Under the pieces are notes generated by a model that was given only the letters and a program-made list of their open reading frames with translations, did no database searches and had not been told where the DNA came from. A stretch of 10,141 bases of DNA from Bacteroidales bacterium UBA6828. GTDB lineage: Bacteria > Bacteroidota > Bacteroidia > Bacteroidales > Paludibacteraceae. Of this stretch, positions 1-7,587 are shown piece after piece. The stretch spans positions 2,474-12,614 of the forward strand of contig DKEG01000020.1 in the NCBI GenBank assembly GCA_002452095.1, written 5' to 3'. Numbering within the stretch: position 1 is the stretch's first letter; every line of letters begins with the position of its first letter. The position numbers and the translations under genes were made by a program.

Positions 1-7
1 GTTAATG

Positions 8-21
8 TTTGATGCGGTTGC
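8..21 (-). repeat. 14-bp dispersed repeat, left copy
   Basis: TTTGATGCGGTTGC is the exact reverse complement of the last 14 bases of the window (10128-10141). A 13-bp match also occurs at 9336-9348. I do not know what the word is. It lies outside any gene I accept and upstream of the first promoter. Confidence 0.7.
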
Positions 22-41
22 TATGGCAAAAACAACGGATA

Positions 42-73
42 TTTGCACAAACGGAGAAAAATATGTATCTTTG
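42..73 (+). promoter_or_regulatory. Bacteroidota-type promoter for the secreted nuclease
   Basis: TTTG at 42-45 is followed after exactly 20 bp by TATCTTTG at 66-73. This matches the known Bacteroidota primary sigma factor pattern (-33 TTTG, -7 TAnnTTTG). Transcription would start a few bases after 73, leaving a very short leader before the ATG at 95. That rules out the in-frame ATG at 5 and decides the start of the gene. No Shine-Dalgarno sequence is evident, which is usual in this phylum. Confidence 0.8.
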
Positions 74-94
74 CAGGCTTATATTTACCTACAG

Positions 95-1690
95 ATGCAA
101 AAATTACAAAATATACTCATTCTCTGTGTGGTGGTGTTTGCCGTACAGGTGCGTGCACAAGTGCATATCACCATTGCCAATCCCGAGACGTGGACGGTCA
201 GCGAACTGAGCGGATATGTGGGGCAGATCGTGGTGTTCGACCAGCCGATGTATGTCTGCAACAACTACTACAGCGACCTGACCATCGCCCCGCGGCGTAT
301 CTTTTCGCCTACCAACCAAGCCATTCCTCGCAGCACGGAATACAAGTCTATCTTGTCGCTCAACAGCAGCGGTACGATGAGCCTGTCGGGGGTATCGGGA
401 TACCATCGTATGGGCGAAAAAATCTACAATCTGACCGTGCGGGTCAATTCGCAAAGCAGTCTGACCTACAAAAGCGGCAGTTTCCGTGGCAACACCCGTG
501 CGGACATCGAGGCAGGGTTGCCCGATGTTGGCGACTACCGGTTGCTGGTTTGTGCGGCAAACTTGGAATACTATTTAGTGGACAATTTGGGGATGGGTTA
601 TGGTCCGGACAGTTATTCGCAGCATCAGAAACAGCGCACCAAAGTGCGCCAAGCCCTTGCGAAGATAGGTGCTGACATCTATGGTTTGGTAGAGATAGAG
701 CAGGGGCAGAGTGCGCTCAAAGAGATAGCCGCAGACCTAACCGAAGATACGGGGTATGAATACACCTACATAGACGACGGGGGTTCGGCAAACGGCTCCT
801 ATACCAAGTCGGGCTATGTCTATCGCACGGACAAAGTGTGCCCGGACGGCAAACTATACAGCAACAATGAGCGGGTGCAGAACCGCAAGAAAATACAGGC
901 TTTCCAAGAGATAGAGACGGGGGAGGTGTTTTTCTTTTCGCTCAACCATTTCAAGGCCAAGTCGGGCAGCGGTTCGGGTTCCGATGCCGACCAAGGCGAC
1001 GGGCAGGGCACTTTCAACTACTCGCGCACGATGGAGGCGAAATCGGTTATCAATCAATACAACAGAATCCGTCCGCAGTTCCACGAGAGTGACCTGCTTG
1101 TTATGGGAGACTTGAATGCCTACGCCAAAGAAGACCCGATTACCATTTTTGCCACTGCGGGTATGATTGACCTGCACCGTGCTTTCCACGGCGACACGAG
1201 TTATAGTTACACGTTCCACGGGCAGGCGGGGTATCTTGACCACGCCATATGCAATACCACTTTGCGTCCGCAAATCACGGGCATGGCGGCGTACCATATC
1301 AATTCCGACGAGTCGGACGACTACACCTACGACAAATCAAATGACCAAACCATGTTCCGCTACAGCGACCACGACCCTGTGTTGGTGGGTTTGGCATTAG
1401 ACAGCACATTAGCAGCCGCAAGCACCGATCCGATAGTGAACAATTTTGGCATTGTAGATAACGACGGTACGCAGATGCTGATTTTCAGTGACTATATAAC
1501 GATATACAATGCCTATCACGCGAACGATAAGAGTTACTACGCCATTTATACAGCACATGGGTGGCTTGTGGAGCAAGGCGACATTGACAGCACGCCCTAC
1601 ACCCTACCCGTCCCCGCTACATCGGGCGTGTACATCGTATATGTATATAGCGGGGGACAGACCTACCAACGCAAAATCATTGTACCATAG
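95..1690 (+). CDS. Secreted endonuclease/exonuclease/phosphatase-family nuclease with T9SS-like C-terminus
   Basis: The 531-residue product is probably a secreted, metal-dependent nuclease or phosphodiesterase. Residues 1-21 form a signal peptide, with likely cleavage after VRA. Residues about 25-145 look like the OB-fold region found before the catalytic domain in ExeM-like extracellular nucleases. The catalytic domain (about 150-435) shows the family signatures: AANLEYY (N156), GLVEIE (E200/E202), SLNHFKAKSG (N284, H285), MGDLNAY (D339, N341), YLDHA (D382, H383) and SDHDP (D425, H426). All expected catalytic residues are present. The last 80 residues, ending GVYIVYVYSGGQTYQRKIIV, resemble a type A sorting domain of the type IX secretion system, so export to the surface or medium is inferred. 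The start follows from the promoter at 42-73; the ATG at 5 lies upstream of it. The true substrate (DNA, RNA or a phosphoester) cannot be told from sequence. Confidence 0.88.
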   Translation: MQKLQNILILCVVVFAVQVRAQVHITIANPETWTVSELSGYVGQIVVFDQPMYVCNNYYSDLTIAPRRIFSPTNQAIPRSTEYKSILSLNSSGTMSLSGVSGYHRMGEKIYNLTVRVNSQSSLTYKSGSFRGNTRADIEAGLPDVGDYRLLVCAANLEYYLVDNLGMGYGPDSYSQHQKQRTKVRQALAKIGADIYGLVEIEQGQSALKEIAADLTEDTGYEYTYIDDGGSANGSYTKSGYVYRTDKVCPDGKLYSNNERVQNRKKIQAFQEIETGEVFFFSLNHFKAKSGSGSGSDADQGDGQGTFNYSRTMEAKSVINQYNRIRPQFHESDLLVMGDLNAYAKEDPITIFATAGMIDLHRAFHGDTSYSYTFHGQAGYLDHAICNTTLRPQITGMAAYHINSDESDDYTYDKSNDQTMFRYSDHDPVLVGLALDSTLAAASTDPIVNNFGIVDNDGTQMLIFSDYITIYNAYHANDKSYYAIYTAHGWLVEQGDIDSTPYTLPVPATSGVYIVYVYSGGQTYQRKIIVP

Positions 1691-1882
1691 TTTTCTAACC
1701 AACATGACGTGAGTTCTATATAACGAAAGACTTTGTAGGTCAACAACTTACAACAACTATTAAACAACAGATAACAACATAATGTGAGTTCGAAACAAGA
1801 AATCCCTATGCCGCAAATCAGCAAGAAAATGGAGAAATAAGACAGCAGAAAACGAAAACTATAAACTAAAAATTACTACTCT
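1691..1882. other. AT-rich gap before the HNH gene
   Basis: This 192-bp spacer is A-rich, with several CAACAA words. The octamer GTGAGTTC occurs at 1709-1716 and again at 1784-1791, exactly 75 bp apart. I found no convincing TAnnTTTG promoter box near the HNH start and no terminator after the nuclease gene. Confidence 0.5.
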
Positions 1883-2647
1883 ATGGAAAAGAATTGGACA
1901 AGAGACGAAACCATAATTGCATTTAATGTATATTGCAAGATTCCATTCAAGGAGAGTAGCAAAACGAACCCTGTTGTCATAAAGTATGCAAAAATCCTGA
2001 GACGAAGTCCAAGTGCATTAAATATGAAGATCGGGAATTTAGGGCGATTGGATCCGATGCTAAAAGCACAGGGGATAACAGGATTGGTACATGGGGCAAA
2101 AATAGAACAAGAGGTATGGGATGAATTCTATGCCAATCCCGATAAATTGGCGTATGAAAGCGAATGCCTAATCGCCAAGTTCTCACAGCGTAATGTAGAG
2201 GATGTTGCCAATATAGATACAACTAATCTGCCAGAAGGAAAAGAACGTATAGCCATTGTAAAGCAGCGGGTAAACCAATCTTTTTTTCGGTCTGCCGTAT
2301 TAAGTTCCTACAATTCTCGCTGTTGCATTTCTGGTATCAATACTCCAGAATTATTAGAGTCCTGCCATATTGTAGATTGGGCAGAAGATAATACCAATAG
2401 AACAAATCCAGAAAATGGATTATGTCTCAATGTCTTATTTCACAAAGCATACGATAAACACTTATTGGGAATAACACCGGACTTTAAGATAGTTATCTCT
2501 GAAAAGATGTTGAGTGACATAGAAGAACAGAATTTCAAATTGTATTTGAACAACCTGAATGGGCAGAAGATAATGCTACCTAATAGATTTTATCCCAAAC
2601 GGGAATTTTTAGATTTACATTATCAAAAGTTCTTGCAAGCACAGTAA
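1883..2647 (+). CDS. HNH endonuclease, restriction-enzyme-like, stand-alone
   Basis: The 254-residue product has a C-terminal HNH nuclease domain of the HNH_2 type (about 133-205). It reads SSYNSRCCISG, LLESCHIVDW, NPENGLCLN and FHKAYDKHLLGI. H162, N178 and H187 are the likely catalytic H-N-H triad, and an intact domain is implied. The N-terminal 60 residues begin with WTRDETIIAFNVY, a pattern common in predicted HNH restriction endonucleases; it may recognise DNA, which is inference. Such proteins usually cut foreign or modified DNA, but no methyltransferase or other defence gene lies in the window, so an orphan or modification-dependent nuclease is as likely as a classical restriction enzyme. 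The gene is clearly AT-richer by eye than its neighbours (many AAA, AAT and ATA codons) and sits between non-overlapping spacers, which suggests horizontal acquisition. No membrane segment or signal peptide is seen. Confidence 0.85.
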   Translation: MEKNWTRDETIIAFNVYCKIPFKESSKTNPVVIKYAKILRRSPSALNMKIGNLGRLDPMLKAQGITGLVHGAKIEQEVWDEFYANPDKLAYESECLIAKFSQRNVEDVANIDTTNLPEGKERIAIVKQRVNQSFFRSAVLSSYNSRCCISGINTPELLESCHIVDWAEDNTNRTNPENGLCLNVLFHKAYDKHLLGITPDFKIVISEKMLSDIEEQNFKLYLNNLNGQKIMLPNRFYPKREFLDLHYQKFLQAQ

Positions 2648-2674
2648 TACTCGTGTGAAATAATGAAAACTTAT

Positions 2675-2708
2675 AAAGCAAAACTTGCTTTGCGGTGCTA
2701 TACGCACC
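2675..2708. terminator. Tandem hairpins after the HNH gene
   Basis: Two perfect hairpins lie between the HNH gene and ligA. The first (2675-2691) is AAAGCAA and TTGCTTT around an AAC loop. The second (2694-2708) is GGTGC and GCACC around TATAC. Neither is followed by a U-run, so factor-independent termination is only a possibility. They may instead be remnants of a palindromic repeat. Confidence 0.4.
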
Positions 2709-2766
2709 ACATTAAAGAAAGAAACAAATAAATTGTTAACATAAATCCAAATCGAATAAGTAATAA

Positions 2767-4869
2767 ATGGATTTGTTTTCGGAAATAGAGGCACCGGAGC
2801 GGGAGGAGATACGCTCGCTGCGCAAGGAGTTGGAGGAGCAGAACTACAAGTACTACGTTCTCAACCAGCCCGCGATGTCAGACCAAGAGTTTGACCAAAA
2901 AATGCGGCGGTTGCAGGACTTGGAGGCACGCTATCCCGATATGTTCGACCCGAAGTCGCCCACGCAGCATGTAGGTTCCGACCTTGGGAAGAAAGGTTTT
3001 GAGCAGGTGGTACACCGCTATCCGATGCTCTCGCTGGCTAACACCTATTCGCGGGAAGAGGTGGAGGACTGGATACGCAAACTGCCGGGGAATGCGGAGA
3101 TAGTATGCGAACTGAAATTCGACGGGCTGAGTATCTCCCTCTGGTACGAACACGGGCAACTAACCAAAGCCGTTACGCGCGGCGACGGGGAGAAAGGCGA
3201 CAACGTGATCGACAATATCAAGACCATACGGTCGATTCCATGGCACGTAGAGGGCGCAGACGTACCTGCGCACTTCGAGATGCGGGGTGAGGTGCTGCTG
3301 CCGTGGAAGAACTTTGAGCGGCTGAACGCCGAGCGGGAGGCGCAGGAGGAGCCACTCTTTGCCAACCCTCGCAATGCGGCTTCTGGAACACTCAAACTGC
3401 AAGACCCGCGCGAGGTGGCACGCCGCGGATTAGATGCCTATTTGTACTATATGTTGGGCGAAGATCTGCCCGCCGCCACCCACTACGACCGCCTGCAGAC
3501 GGCACGCCGCTGGGGATTCAAAATAAGCGATGCGATACGCGTGTGCCACTCGCTTGACGAAGTGATGGAATATATCCGTTTCTGGGACACCGAGCGGCGC
3601 AACCTGCCGGTAGCCACCGATGGTATCGTGCTGAAAGTGAACAGTCTGGCACAGCAGGAGGAACTGGGTTACACCGCCAAGACCCCGCGCTGGGCAATAG
3701 CCTACAAGTTCCAAGCCGAGCGGCAACTGACCCGCCTCAACAAGATAACCTATCAGGTGGGACGCACGGGGGTGGTTACTCCCGTGGCGAACCTTGACCC
3801 CGTGCAACTGTCGGGTACGGTCGTACAGCGTGCCACCCTGCACAACGAGGATTTTATCCGCTCTCTCGGTATCCGCGAGGGCGACATGGTGTGGGTGGAA
3901 AAAGGCGGCGAGATCATCCCGAAGATCGTGGGGAAAGAGGAGACCAACGCCTCTACGACCTCCCCTACCCCTCCAAAGGAGGGGCTTTCAGAACATCCGT
4001 CGAGTCCCCTCTTTGAGGGCGCTGACGCTGTTTTGGGGGGCGGAAACGGATCCGTATTCCCCACGCATTGCCCCGAATGCGGCACGCCGTTGGTGCGCGT
4101 AGAGGGCGAAGCGGCATGGCGATGCCCCAACGATATGACCTGTCCGCCGCAAATAAAAGGCAAGATGGAGCATTTCGTTTCGCGCCGCGCAATGAACATT
4201 GACGGTCTGGGCGAAGAGACGATCGCCTTGCTCTACGACCAGGGGTTGCTGCACAACATTGCCGACATCTATGATCTGACACTCAGCGAGTTGGCACAGC
4301 AGGAACGCCTCGGGCAAAAATCGGCACAGAACATTCTCAACGGTATAGAAGCCTCGAAACAGGTACCGTGGGCGCGTGTGCTTTTTGCCCTCGGCATACG
4401 TATGGTTGGAGAGACTACGGCAAAGAAGATTGCCCGCCGTTTCCCGAGTATCGACCTGCTGATGGCTGCTACACACGACCAACTAACTGCCGTAGAGGAT
4501 GTAGGCGACCAGATAGCCGACAACATCATCGCCTATTTTGCCGACGGGCGCAACCGGGAGATTGTCAGCCGTTTGCGGGCTGCAGGGCTGCAAATGGAGT
4601 CCGCCGAAGATACGGTACCCTCCTCTGACAAACTGGCAGGTCAGTCTGTCGTCATCTCGGGTACGTTTGCCCGCCATAGCCGCGACGAATACAAAGCCCT
4701 GATCGAAGCCAACGGCGGAAAGAACACAGGCAGCGTAAGCAAAAAAACATCGTTTATCCTCGCCGGCGAGAATATGGGTCCCGAGAAGCTAAAAAAAGCA
4801 GAGACCCTAGGCATACGGCTGATGAACGAAGATGAGTTTCTGCAAATGATAGGAGAAAATGATGTATGA
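2767..4869 (+). CDS. ligA: NAD-dependent DNA ligase LigA (with an in-frame insertion)
   Basis: LigA seals nicks in double-stranded DNA using NAD+ and is needed for Okazaki-fragment joining and repair. The 700 residues show the full domain order. The Ia region is at about 15-75. The adenylation domain has CELKFDG (nucleotide-accepting K117), TRGDGEKGDN, NPRNAASGTLK, ATDGIVLKVN and TPRWAIAYKF. The OB fold is at about 325-390. A four-cysteine zinc finger (C435, C438, C453, C459), helix-hairpin-helix repeats (about 470-600) and a BRCT domain (about 622-697) follow. The family is usually about 665-675 residues; the surplus lies between KIVG (386-389) and HCPEC (434-438), where about 44 residues replace a normally short linker and are encoded by the palindromic element at 3958-4043. 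No catalytic or metal-binding residue is lost, so the enzyme is probably active. It is the first gene of a four-gene operon and overlaps the next by 4 bp. I see no convincing promoter box upstream; TAAATTG at 2729-2735 is only a weak candidate. Confidence 0.97.
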   Translation: MDLFSEIEAPEREEIRSLRKELEEQNYKYYVLNQPAMSDQEFDQKMRRLQDLEARYPDMFDPKSPTQHVGSDLGKKGFEQVVHRYPMLSLANTYSREEVEDWIRKLPGNAEIVCELKFDGLSISLWYEHGQLTKAVTRGDGEKGDNVIDNIKTIRSIPWHVEGADVPAHFEMRGEVLLPWKNFERLNAEREAQEEPLFANPRNAASGTLKLQDPREVARRGLDAYLYYMLGEDLPAATHYDRLQTARRWGFKISDAIRVCHSLDEVMEYIRFWDTERRNLPVATDGIVLKVNSLAQQEELGYTAKTPRWAIAYKFQAERQLTRLNKITYQVGRTGVVTPVANLDPVQLSGTVVQRATLHNEDFIRSLGIREGDMVWVEKGGEIIPKIVGKEETNASTTSPTPPKEGLSEHPSSPLFEGADAVLGGGNGSVFPTHCPECGTPLVRVEGEAAWRCPNDMTCPPQIKGKMEHFVSRRAMNIDGLGEETIALLYDQGLLHNIADIYDLTLSELAQQERLGQKSAQNILNGIEASKQVPWARVLFALGIRMVGETTAKKIARRFPSIDLLMAATHDQLTAVEDVGDQIADNIIAYFADGRNREIVSRLRAAGLQMESAEDTVPSSDKLAGQSVVISGTFARHSRDEYKALIEANGGKNTGSVSKKTSFILAGENMGPEKLKKAETLGIRLMNEDEFLQMIGENDV
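3958..4043. repeat. Palindromic element inserted in frame within ligA
   Basis: This GC-rich stretch holds two hairpins with three-base loops. One is CCCCTCC and GGAGGGG around AAA (3968-3984). The other is CCCTC and GAGGG around TTT (4007-4019). They are enclosed by C-rich (CCTCCCC, 3959-3965) and G-rich (GGGGGG, 4035-4040) outer arms. It encodes a proline/glycine-rich peptide including SPTPPKEG, with no stop in the ligA frame. It resembles C-rich/G-rich palindromic repeats I associate with Bacteroidota intergenic regions; that resemblance is from memory and unverified. Element edges are estimates. Confidence 0.7.
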
Positions 4870-5381
4870 GCCTAAAAGAACGACTTTTTGAACACTATAT
4901 CCGCAAGCACCCGCAGCAACAGGGCGGGTTTCCCGATTGGGAAAAAGTACGGAATATATGCCTATTGGCAGAAGCCGCACCGGATGACCAAGAGGCTTTG
5001 GCACTAGCAGATTGTTGCAGACAACTGGAAAAAACAGGCAAGACCGTGCAACTGATTACCTATGCCGACGGCTCGGAAAGAGTAGGACAAGGGCTGGTAT
5101 TCTGCCGCAAAGATTTCTCCCTTTTCGGTCGTCCGCACAAGGATGTTACAGACCAATTAGCCGAACCCACCGACCTGCTCATCGATCTGACCAAGCACCC
5201 GCTGTTACCTATGCGTTACCTTGCCTTTTGCACCAATGCCCGATTTAAGGCAGGCAGAAAATTATCCCCAAAAGACGAGGACGGCATACACAATATGCTG
5301 ATTCAGACCAATGATGATGGTACGGAATTTGTATTCCGACAAATAGTACATTACATAGCAACCATACGAAGCAATGACTGA
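4866..5381 (+). CDS. Conserved hypothetical protein of the ligA-dapA operon (possibly DUF6913)
   Basis: The product has 171 residues and unknown function. It is a soluble, mixed alpha/beta protein without signal peptide or membrane segment. Features include an N-terminal charged helix (SLKERLFEHYIRKHP), a central stretch on the pattern VQLITYADGSERVGQGLVFCRKDFSLFGRP, the segment PTDLLIDLTKHPLLPMRYLAF, and a C-terminal helix. I recognise it as the kind of small conserved protein Bacteroidales encode just before dapA, and I believe it is catalogued as DUF6913, but I cannot confirm the number. Its ATG overlaps the ligA stop (ATGA, 4 bp), and its own end overlaps dapA by 8 bp, so it is probably translated by coupling. 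Nothing in the sequence identifies a catalytic site, so I assign no role in ligation or lysine synthesis. Confidence 0.85.
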   Translation: MSLKERLFEHYIRKHPQQQGGFPDWEKVRNICLLAEAAPDDQEALALADCCRQLEKTGKTVQLITYADGSERVGQGLVFCRKDFSLFGRPHKDVTDQLAEPTDLLIDLTKHPLLPMRYLAFCTNARFKAGRKLSPKDEDGIHNMLIQTNDDGTEFVFRQIVHYIATIRSND

Positions 5382-6282
5382 CATTCACGAAAGATACGAC
5401 CGTGCGCAAAGCGACCTGTATGGTCTGGGTACGGCACTTGTTACGCCCTTTAAGGAGGACTTGTCCGTTGATTATGAAGCGCTTGACCGCTTGCTGGATA
5501 TCCAACTATCAGGCGACACCGACTATATTGTCGTACTCGGTACGACAGGCGAGGCTGCCACACTGACCGCCGACGAGAAGACCGTTGTGCGTGAATTTAT
5601 AGTCCGCAAAGTAGCGGGACGATTGCCGTTGGTATTGGGAGTTGGCGGCAACTGCACCGCACGCGTGGTGGAGGAATTGCACCATCTCGCACCCGTTTTG
5701 ACAGAGCATTTCACAGCCATCCTGTCGGTTTGCCCCTACTACAACAAACCTTCGCAGGAGGGTATATACCGGCATTTCTGCGCCATAGCCGAAGCATCGC
5801 CTGTCCCTGTACTCCTATACAACGTACCCGGGCGCACGGGCGTGAACATCACTCCCGAGACGGCTCTCCGTATCCATACAGCCAACCCCGACAAAGTATG
5901 CGGTATCAAGGAGGCGAGCGGCAATGTGCCCCAGATAGAGCACCTTTTGCGGCAATCCCCGTCCGATTTCTTAGTAATATCGGGCGACGATGGTATCGCC
6001 TGCCAACTGATGGAAGCAGGTGCCTCCGGACTGATTTCGGTGGCAAGCAACGCTTTTCCTGCTGATTTTCACAAGATTATTTATAACAAAGACTCTGCCT
6101 TGCAAGCCCGCTATGCGCAGATGGTCCACCTGCTTTTTGCGGAGGGCAACCCATCAGGTATCAAAACCATATTGGCAGCATTGGGCATTATCTCCAACTG
6201 TCTCCGCTTGCCGCTGGTGCCTAATTCCGAGGCAGTACAAACTGAGATACGTTGTGCATTGCGTTCCCTAACCGATGAATAA
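5374..6282 (+). CDS. dapA: 4-hydroxy-tetrahydrodipicolinate synthase DapA
   Basis: DapA condenses pyruvate with aspartate semialdehyde, the first committed step of the diaminopimelate/lysine pathway, in the cytoplasm. The 302-residue product is a TIM barrel of normal length, with about 15 extra residues at the N-terminus compared with E. coli. Active-site elements are all present: GTTGE (56-60, T57 and T58 of the proton relay), PYYNKPSQEG (Y123), LLYNVPGRTG (Y149, and R154 which binds substrate carboxylate) and GIKEASG (Schiff-base K179). ISGDD at 203-206 is the conserved segment after the Schiff base. It overlaps the preceding gene and the following gene by 8 bp each. No lysine riboswitch could fit in such overlaps, so any regulation must act at the operon start or on the enzyme. 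The related N-acetylneuraminate lyases are less likely given the GTTGE and PYYNKP signatures. Confidence 0.95.
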   Translation: MTDIHERYDRAQSDLYGLGTALVTPFKEDLSVDYEALDRLLDIQLSGDTDYIVVLGTTGEAATLTADEKTVVREFIVRKVAGRLPLVLGVGGNCTARVVEELHHLAPVLTEHFTAILSVCPYYNKPSQEGIYRHFCAIAEASPVPVLLYNVPGRTGVNITPETALRIHTANPDKVCGIKEASGNVPQIEHLLRQSPSDFLVISGDDGIACQLMEAGASGLISVASNAFPADFHKIIYNKDSALQARYAQMVHLLFAEGNPSGIKTILAALGIISNCLRLPLVPNSEAVQTEIRCALRSLTDE

Positions 6283-7525
6283 AATGGAAAAGAAAGATAA
6301 AAACGATTTGTCCTCGCAGGTCAACACCCTGGAGCGAGCCTTGGGCGAAAGGATGTTGCACCATGGGCTGGTAATTATTCGCCAATGGGTGGCGGAATTG
6401 GGTATGGCGGTCTATGCCGACCGTATCGACCAGTTGGAGCAGAACTACCAACACCTGTTCGACTACTATCTCACGATGGACGATACCAATCGTGATCGTC
6501 TCTTGGACGAGATGACGGGCGAGGCATACCGATTGGAAGACGATATCTATGCCGAGATGCGTATCCTGCGCGGGCTGTCGCCCGAGATGCACGGCTTCAA
6601 CGGCAGCAATCCGCAGAGCGTGATGCGCTATTTCTCGTCGTGCGTACAGATGCAGACCGAAGACTTCGACTGGCTTCGCACTCAGTTACAGGACAAAGAA
6701 CAGTCAGCAAAGGCTCTTCTGGCGATTGCCGCCCTATCGTCCAACCTGCGCGAGTGTTTCTCCGAAGAGGCGATTCTGTTGCTCATTGAGGCGATTGGTA
6801 CAGAAAATCAGGTGATTGTCAGTCAGGCATTGGGCAGCGTCATTTTGCTGTTGGCGCACTACGATGTACGTATCGACTATTTCCCCGCTATCGAAAATGC
6901 CTTTGCGGCTGCCATTGACTCCGACTCATCGCTTGCCCTAGATACCCTCTGTGCACTAGTTCGCTCCAGCAAAGTGAACATCCGCGACCTGATGGCAAAA
7001 GGCGAACTCAATGCCAACGATATGCCCGATACGCTCAAAGAGGTGCTGGGTATTGACGCAAACGACGACCCGAAGCGCAAACTGGCGTCTATCGAATCGT
7101 GGATGCCCGACAGCGAGCGGGAGTATATGGCCGGCTTGGTCAGTATGTTCCCTGATACGTGGGTCTATAATGTGATTGTAGGCGACGACCCGCAGAATCT
7201 GCGCCGTATGCAACTCACCTATCTTTCTATCGGCAAAATGGACTTGCTGTGGGACGACTTGGATGTAGCCGAACAATGGCTTGCCAACCATCTGGTGGAA
7301 GAGCAGGCGACACCGATAGACTATATCAACTATGCCCACTGCTGCTTTGTGCGCGGCGACCGCTTGATGGCATACGAGAACTATCGCCAGGCACGTATGC
7401 TATGCAAGTCGGCAAAAGCATTCTTTGCCCTGTTCCGCCCCGACAGGCAACTGCTGGTGGACCATGGTGTACCACTCGAGCAGGTTTACCTGATGGAAGA
7501 CCAGTTGCTCACTATCAACCAATAG
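6275..7525 (+). CDS. Helical-repeat (TPR/HEAT-like) protein of unknown function
   Basis: The product has 416 residues and is almost entirely alpha-helical in character, with no signal peptide or membrane span. Residues about 10-60 form an amphipathic, possibly coiled-coil stretch. Residues about 145-245 look like paired helices of HEAT type (AKALLAIAALSSNL, SQALGSVILLLAHYD). Residues about 348-381 (DYINYAHCCFVRGDRLMAYENYRQA) read as a TPR-like unit. Such proteins usually act as binding scaffolds; no enzyme motif is seen and I give no function. The ATG at 6275 overlaps the end of dapA by 8 bp; an in-frame ATG at 6284 is an alternative start that would drop three residues. It is the last gene of the operon, followed by a 61-bp gap. 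I see no strong terminator. Confidence 0.8.
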   Translation: MNKMEKKDKNDLSSQVNTLERALGERMLHHGLVIIRQWVAELGMAVYADRIDQLEQNYQHLFDYYLTMDDTNRDRLLDEMTGEAYRLEDDIYAEMRILRGLSPEMHGFNGSNPQSVMRYFSSCVQMQTEDFDWLRTQLQDKEQSAKALLAIAALSSNLRECFSEEAILLLIEAIGTENQVIVSQALGSVILLLAHYDVRIDYFPAIENAFAAAIDSDSSLALDTLCALVRSSKVNIRDLMAKGELNANDMPDTLKEVLGIDANDDPKRKLASIESWMPDSEREYMAGLVSMFPDTWVYNVIVGDDPQNLRRMQLTYLSIGKMDLLWDDLDVAEQWLANHLVEEQATPIDYINYAHCCFVRGDRLMAYENYRQARMLCKSAKAFFALFRPDRQLLVDHGVPLEQVYLMEDQLLTINQ

Positions 7526-7562
7526 CCTGTTTCCATATTCCCCCCCTGATTTTACCCTGTGG

Positions 7563-7587
7563 TTAGTTTACTAAAATACGTATTTTA
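7563..7587. promoter_or_regulatory. Palindromes overlapping the ldhA start codon
   Basis: TAAAATACGTATTTTA (7572-7587) is a perfect 16-bp palindrome whose last base is the A of the ldhA start codon. Directly upstream and overlapping it, TTAGT and ACTAA flank TT (7563-7574). The position suits a repressor operator or an mRNA hairpin that hides the start. The regulator is unknown. The -7 candidate TAGTTTA at 7564-7570 is weak and lacks a clear -33 partner. Confidence 0.5.

Noticed and set aside
5..94. In-frame extension of the nuclease gene to the ATG at 5
   Set aside because: The promoter boxes at 42-73 lie inside the extension, and the ATG at 95 begins a proper signal peptide.
102..127. Lipoprotein signal (LILC) in the secreted nuclease
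   Set aside because: Leucine before the cysteine does not fit a lipobox, and a normal cleavage site follows further on.
1709..1791. GTGAGTTC pair as a target-site duplication around an insertion
   Set aside because: The octamers enclose only 67 bp of A-rich DNA with no element, and they do not bracket the HNH gene.
2729..2735. TAAATTG as a -7 box for ligA
   Set aside because: It matches only in part, and no TTTG lies about 20 bp upstream.
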